DNA from: an uncultured Succinivibrio sp.
GTDB lineage: Bacteria > Pseudomonadota > Gammaproteobacteria > Enterobacterales > Succinivibrionaceae
Length of the DNA stretch: 16,776 nt
NCBI GenBank assembly: GCA_902772715.1
Contig: CACYBT010000137.1
Coordinates: 1 to 16,776, forward strand
Reading direction: 5' to 3'
The translations under genes and the position numbers were made by a program. The first letter of the stretch is position 1. Every line of letters starts with the position of its first letter. Under the pieces are notes generated by a model. That model was not told the DNA's origin. It was given only the letters and a program-made list of their open reading frames with translations, and ran no database searches. Shown piece after piece: positions 14,734 through 16,776 of this stretch.

Positions 14734-15957
14734 ATGAAAAGATTTATTGAATGTACAGTGTTATCGCTGGTGGTGTTTTACAGTTCCTTTAGTTTTGGAA
14801 TTGAAGAGTTACACATATGGGAGGACAAGGACAAGAGTATTGGTATCAAACATGCTATAGCAGAATTTGAAAAAGAGTATGACTGTAAGGTTATTGTTGA
14901 GGAGAGTCCCTATGTGGGTCATTCAGACAAAATAAGAATTGCCGGACCCACAGGTAATGGACCGGATATTTTTTTACTGCCATCAGATCGTTTTGGCTCG
15001 GCTTTGGCCTACGGACTCATTGCTCCTTTAGAATTCATGGAAAAAGAAGATAACCGTTACCTTAAAGAGGCCACTGATTCTTTTTTCTTCAATAATGACT
15101 ACTATGGTATGCCAAAGGCTGTTGAGACTTTATGCCTATATTACAACAAGACATATCTTAAAGAGCCATATATCTTTCTTGATGACTATTTCAAGAATTT
15201 TGATCCAAGTAAAAATAATATTCCTAAATACGGCTTACTGAGTATATGGGATCAGTTATATTACAGTTACGGCATCATCAAAGGTTATGGCGGTTATATC
15301 TTTGGCAAAGATATTATGGGGAATTATGATGTAAAAGATTTTGGCCTTAATAATGAGGCAAGTCTGAATGCTTTTGAATATTTAAAAAGGATTTACCGTA
15401 CTCATAACATACCTAACGATTTTCTCATTGGTACCCGTTCTTCTCGACTAGAGGCGATGGATAAATATTTTCTTGAAGGGCAGACTGTGGCTGTTATTGG
15501 GGGCCCGTGGCTTGCGGACAAATATTTTAGTCAGACTGCATTTGATGTAGGTGTGGCTCCACTGCCCCTGCTGCCCAACAGTAACCCCATGCATTCATTT
15601 ATTGGCGTTAAAGCCTATGTAATTTCCACGTGGGCTAAGAATCATGAGTTGGCAGAGAAATTTCTGCGTTTTATAAACCGTGATCAATTTGCGATTGAGC
15701 GTTTTGAAATCACCTATGAGATACCTCCTATTATTGAGGTTCTAAATCATGACAGTGTGAAGAATATTGAGTTAGTCAAGGCCATTTTTGCCCAAATAAG
15801 GTGTTCAGAGTTGATGCCTTCGATTCCTGCCATGAAGTATGTTTGGGATATTTTTAATCATAATCTGTCGATGCTGATCACAGGACAGCTCCCTACCAAT
15901 GAAGGACTAAAAAAATGTGCTAATGAACTTAGGAGTCTTCTTGATAAAAGCGAGTAA
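14734..15957 (+). CDS. MalE-like periplasmic sugar-binding protein (orphan)
   Basis: Periplasmic solute-binding protein of the maltose/maltodextrin type (SBP_bac_1), 407 residues. The chosen ATG gives a signal peptide: MKR, a hydrophobic stretch and a likely cut near residue 22 (FSFG). Earlier in-frame starts (14698, 14725) add residues before the basic KR and fit less well. It aligns along its length with E. coli MalE: GNGPDIF at 74-80, DRFG at 85-88, the AVETLCLYYNK block at 129-139 (MalE AVEALSLIYNK), IIKGYGGYIF at 181-190, GPW at 257-259, ELMPSIPAM near 359-367 and W371. The tryptophan before DRFG that stacks on maltose in MalE (W62) is replaced, so ligand preference may differ. There are no malF, malG or malK genes beside it; it would need a permease encoded elsewhere or could act as a sensor. 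Confidence 0.88.
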   Translation: MKRFIECTVLSLVVFYSSFSFGIEELHIWEDKDKSIGIKHAIAEFEKEYDCKVIVEESPYVGHSDKIRIAGPTGNGPDIFLLPSDRFGSALAYGLIAPLEFMEKEDNRYLKEATDSFFFNNDYYGMPKAVETLCLYYNKTYLKEPYIFLDDYFKNFDPSKNNIPKYGLLSIWDQLYYSYGIIKGYGGYIFGKDIMGNYDVKDFGLNNEASLNAFEYLKRIYRTHNIPNDFLIGTRSSRLEAMDKYFLEGQTVAVIGGPWLADKYFSQTAFDVGVAPLPLLPNSNPMHSFIGVKAYVISTWAKNHELAEKFLRFINRDQFAIERFEITYEIPPIIEVLNHDSVKNIELVKAIFAQIRCSELMPSIPAMKYVWDIFNHNLSMLITGQLPTNEGLKKCANELRSLLDKSE

Positions 15958-16080
15958 GACCACTTTTTACAAGATTTATGCATCAAGATTTTTCATAGAC
16001 AGCGTTATGACGGACTTGGAGTTATTGCGGTAGGAATCTAACTACGGCTTATTTAACATCTTTTAAGATTGGAGGAGTGT

Positions 16081-16674
16081 ATGCGTTATCTTGTCCTTTC
16101 TGATCTGCATGGAGGTTTTGAACAGACAAAGGCTGCATTGCAGTTTTTTTCTAAAATGCATGCAGATGTGCTGGTGTTGCTTGGAGATTTACTTAATCAT
16201 GGTCCGCGCAATCGTTTGCCTTCAACCTATGAACCACCACAAGTTGCAACACTGCTTAATTCCTATTCTAACCGTATTATCGCAGTACGGGGAAACTGTG
16301 ACAGTGAAGTGGACAGTATGGTGTTTGATTTTCCATGCAATGCACCGTACGCTATTTTATATCAGAAGAAAGATAAAGGACTTGCGAAAATTTTCCTGAC
16401 TCACGGGCATCTGTATGATCCTTTACAGGAAAAGGATATTGTAAAAATGGGACTTAGTGACGGTGATATCATTTTAAGTGGGCATACACATGTAAGTGGT
16501 ATTTTTGAGTGCGCAGGCGGGGTTATCAATATTAATCCCGGTTCTATAACACTGCCTAAAAATGGTAGTGCCCCTGGTTTTGCCTTTGTTGATGAGGTTA
16601 GTGTGGCACTCTACAATCTTGAGGGAAAGTTACTTAAATCTCAGATACTTTGCTATAAGAGTGTGAATAGTTAA
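16081..16674 (+). CDS. yfcE: YfcE-like metallophosphodiesterase
   Basis: Cytoplasmic calcineurin-like phosphodiesterase of 197 residues (E. coli YfcE 184). E. coli YfcE is manganese-dependent and hydrolyses phosphodiester test substrates; the natural substrate is unknown. All metal-site blocks are present: DLHG with D8 and H10, GDLLNHGPRN with D36, RGNCDSEVD with N72, THGH with H108 and H110, and GHTH with H135 and H137. LNHGPRN and RGNCDSEVD are near-identical to E. coli. The start ATG is set by GGAGGAG at 16071-16077; an in-frame TTG at 16069 overlaps that ribosome site and is rejected. It is transcribed in the same direction as the MalE-like gene, 123 bases away, and no promoter is evident between them. 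Confidence 0.93.
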   Translation: MRYLVLSDLHGGFEQTKAALQFFSKMHADVLVLLGDLLNHGPRNRLPSTYEPPQVATLLNSYSNRIIAVRGNCDSEVDSMVFDFPCNAPYAILYQKKDKGLAKIFLTHGHLYDPLQEKDIVKMGLSDGDIILSGHTHVSGIFECAGGVININPGSITLPKNGSAPGFAFVDEVSVALYNLEGKLLKSQILCYKSVNS

Positions 16675-16691
16675 ATTATAGAATTAACTAA

Positions 16692-16746
16692 AACGTATGC
16701 ATAACCATACGGTGCTGTGAGGGCAGTATCAACAATTATTCCCTCT
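16692..16746 (+). mobile_element. Possible decayed group IIC intron 3' end
   Basis: An ACGTATG ... CATACGGTGCTGTGAGGG stretch resembles domain V and the start of domain VI of the intron at the window's left edge (tail TACGGTGGTGTGAGAGGG). A 6-bp hairpin CGTATG/CATACG (16694-16699 and 16706-16711) stands for the upper stem, and GAGGG/CCCTC could be the domain VI stem. The 5' strand of the lower domain V stem and the terminal CGAT are missing, so if genuine it is a dead remnant. It begins about 18 bases after the yfcE stop. Confidence 0.35.
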
Positions 16747-16767
16747 TTCATGAGTAATTTTACTAAT

Positions 16768-16776
16768 AAAGGAGCA
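16768..16776 (+). promoter_or_regulatory. Ribosome-binding site of a gene beyond the window
   Basis: AAAGGAG near the last bases of the window has the form of a Shine-Dalgarno sequence for a plus-strand gene starting just past the end. Confidence 0.45.

Noticed and set aside
16208..16219. GCAATCGTTTGC motif inside yfcE
   Set aside because: It falls in a conserved coding stretch (RNRLP region), so it is most likely coincidence and not an operator.

Overview
The window looks like chromosomal DNA of an AT-rich gammaproteobacterium. The closest relatives I recognise are the E. coli genes yfbV, pta, yfcH, yfcE, araD and ytfQRT-yjfF. A fermentative member such as the Succinivibrionaceae would fit, but that placement is inference from the style of the sequence and not from any marker gene. 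There is no rRNA, tRNA, CRISPR array, integrase or phage gene.

Layout. The first 68 bases are the 3' end (domains V and VI) of a group IIC intron. Then come araD (L-ribulose-5-phosphate 4-epimerase, minus strand), yfbV (small membrane protein, minus) and, divergent from it, pta (phosphate acetyltransferase, plus). pta has an unusually cysteine-rich N-terminal region and ends in a strong terminator. A second group IIC intron of 572 bases starts directly after that terminator. It carries no reverse transcriptase and its domain V is damaged. It is followed after 28 bases by yfcH (SDR-like epimerase family). A structured leader of about 390 bases leads into ytfQ-ytfR-ytfT-yjfF, a complete furanose-type sugar ABC importer closed by a strong terminator.

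A convergent minus-strand glycan operon follows. In transcription order it holds a WaaE/KdtX-like GT2 glycosyltransferase, an FdtB-like sugar aminotransferase, an FdtA-like 3,4-ketoisomerase and a GT-B glycosyltransferase. This is part of a pathway for a dTDP-3-amino-3,6-dideoxyhexose destined for LPS or another surface glycan. Divergent from it is a lone MalE-like periplasmic binding protein with no permease genes. The window closes with yfcE (metallophosphodiesterase) and a possible third, decayed group IIC intron tail.

How it fits together. yfbV, pta, yfcH and yfcE belong to one neighbourhood in E. coli (yfbV-ackA-pta-yfcC-yfcD-yfcE ... folX-yfcH). The window therefore reads as that ancestral cluster with ackA missing and with sugar-uptake and surface-glycan genes inserted. 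araD and ytfQ share a LacI/PurR-like candidate operator upstream (core CAATCGTTT), which suggests, by inference, that the importer feeds a pentose pathway. The most unusual items are the ORF-less intron sitting on the pta terminator, the cysteine-rich Pta, and the nested inverted repeats in the ytfQ leader.
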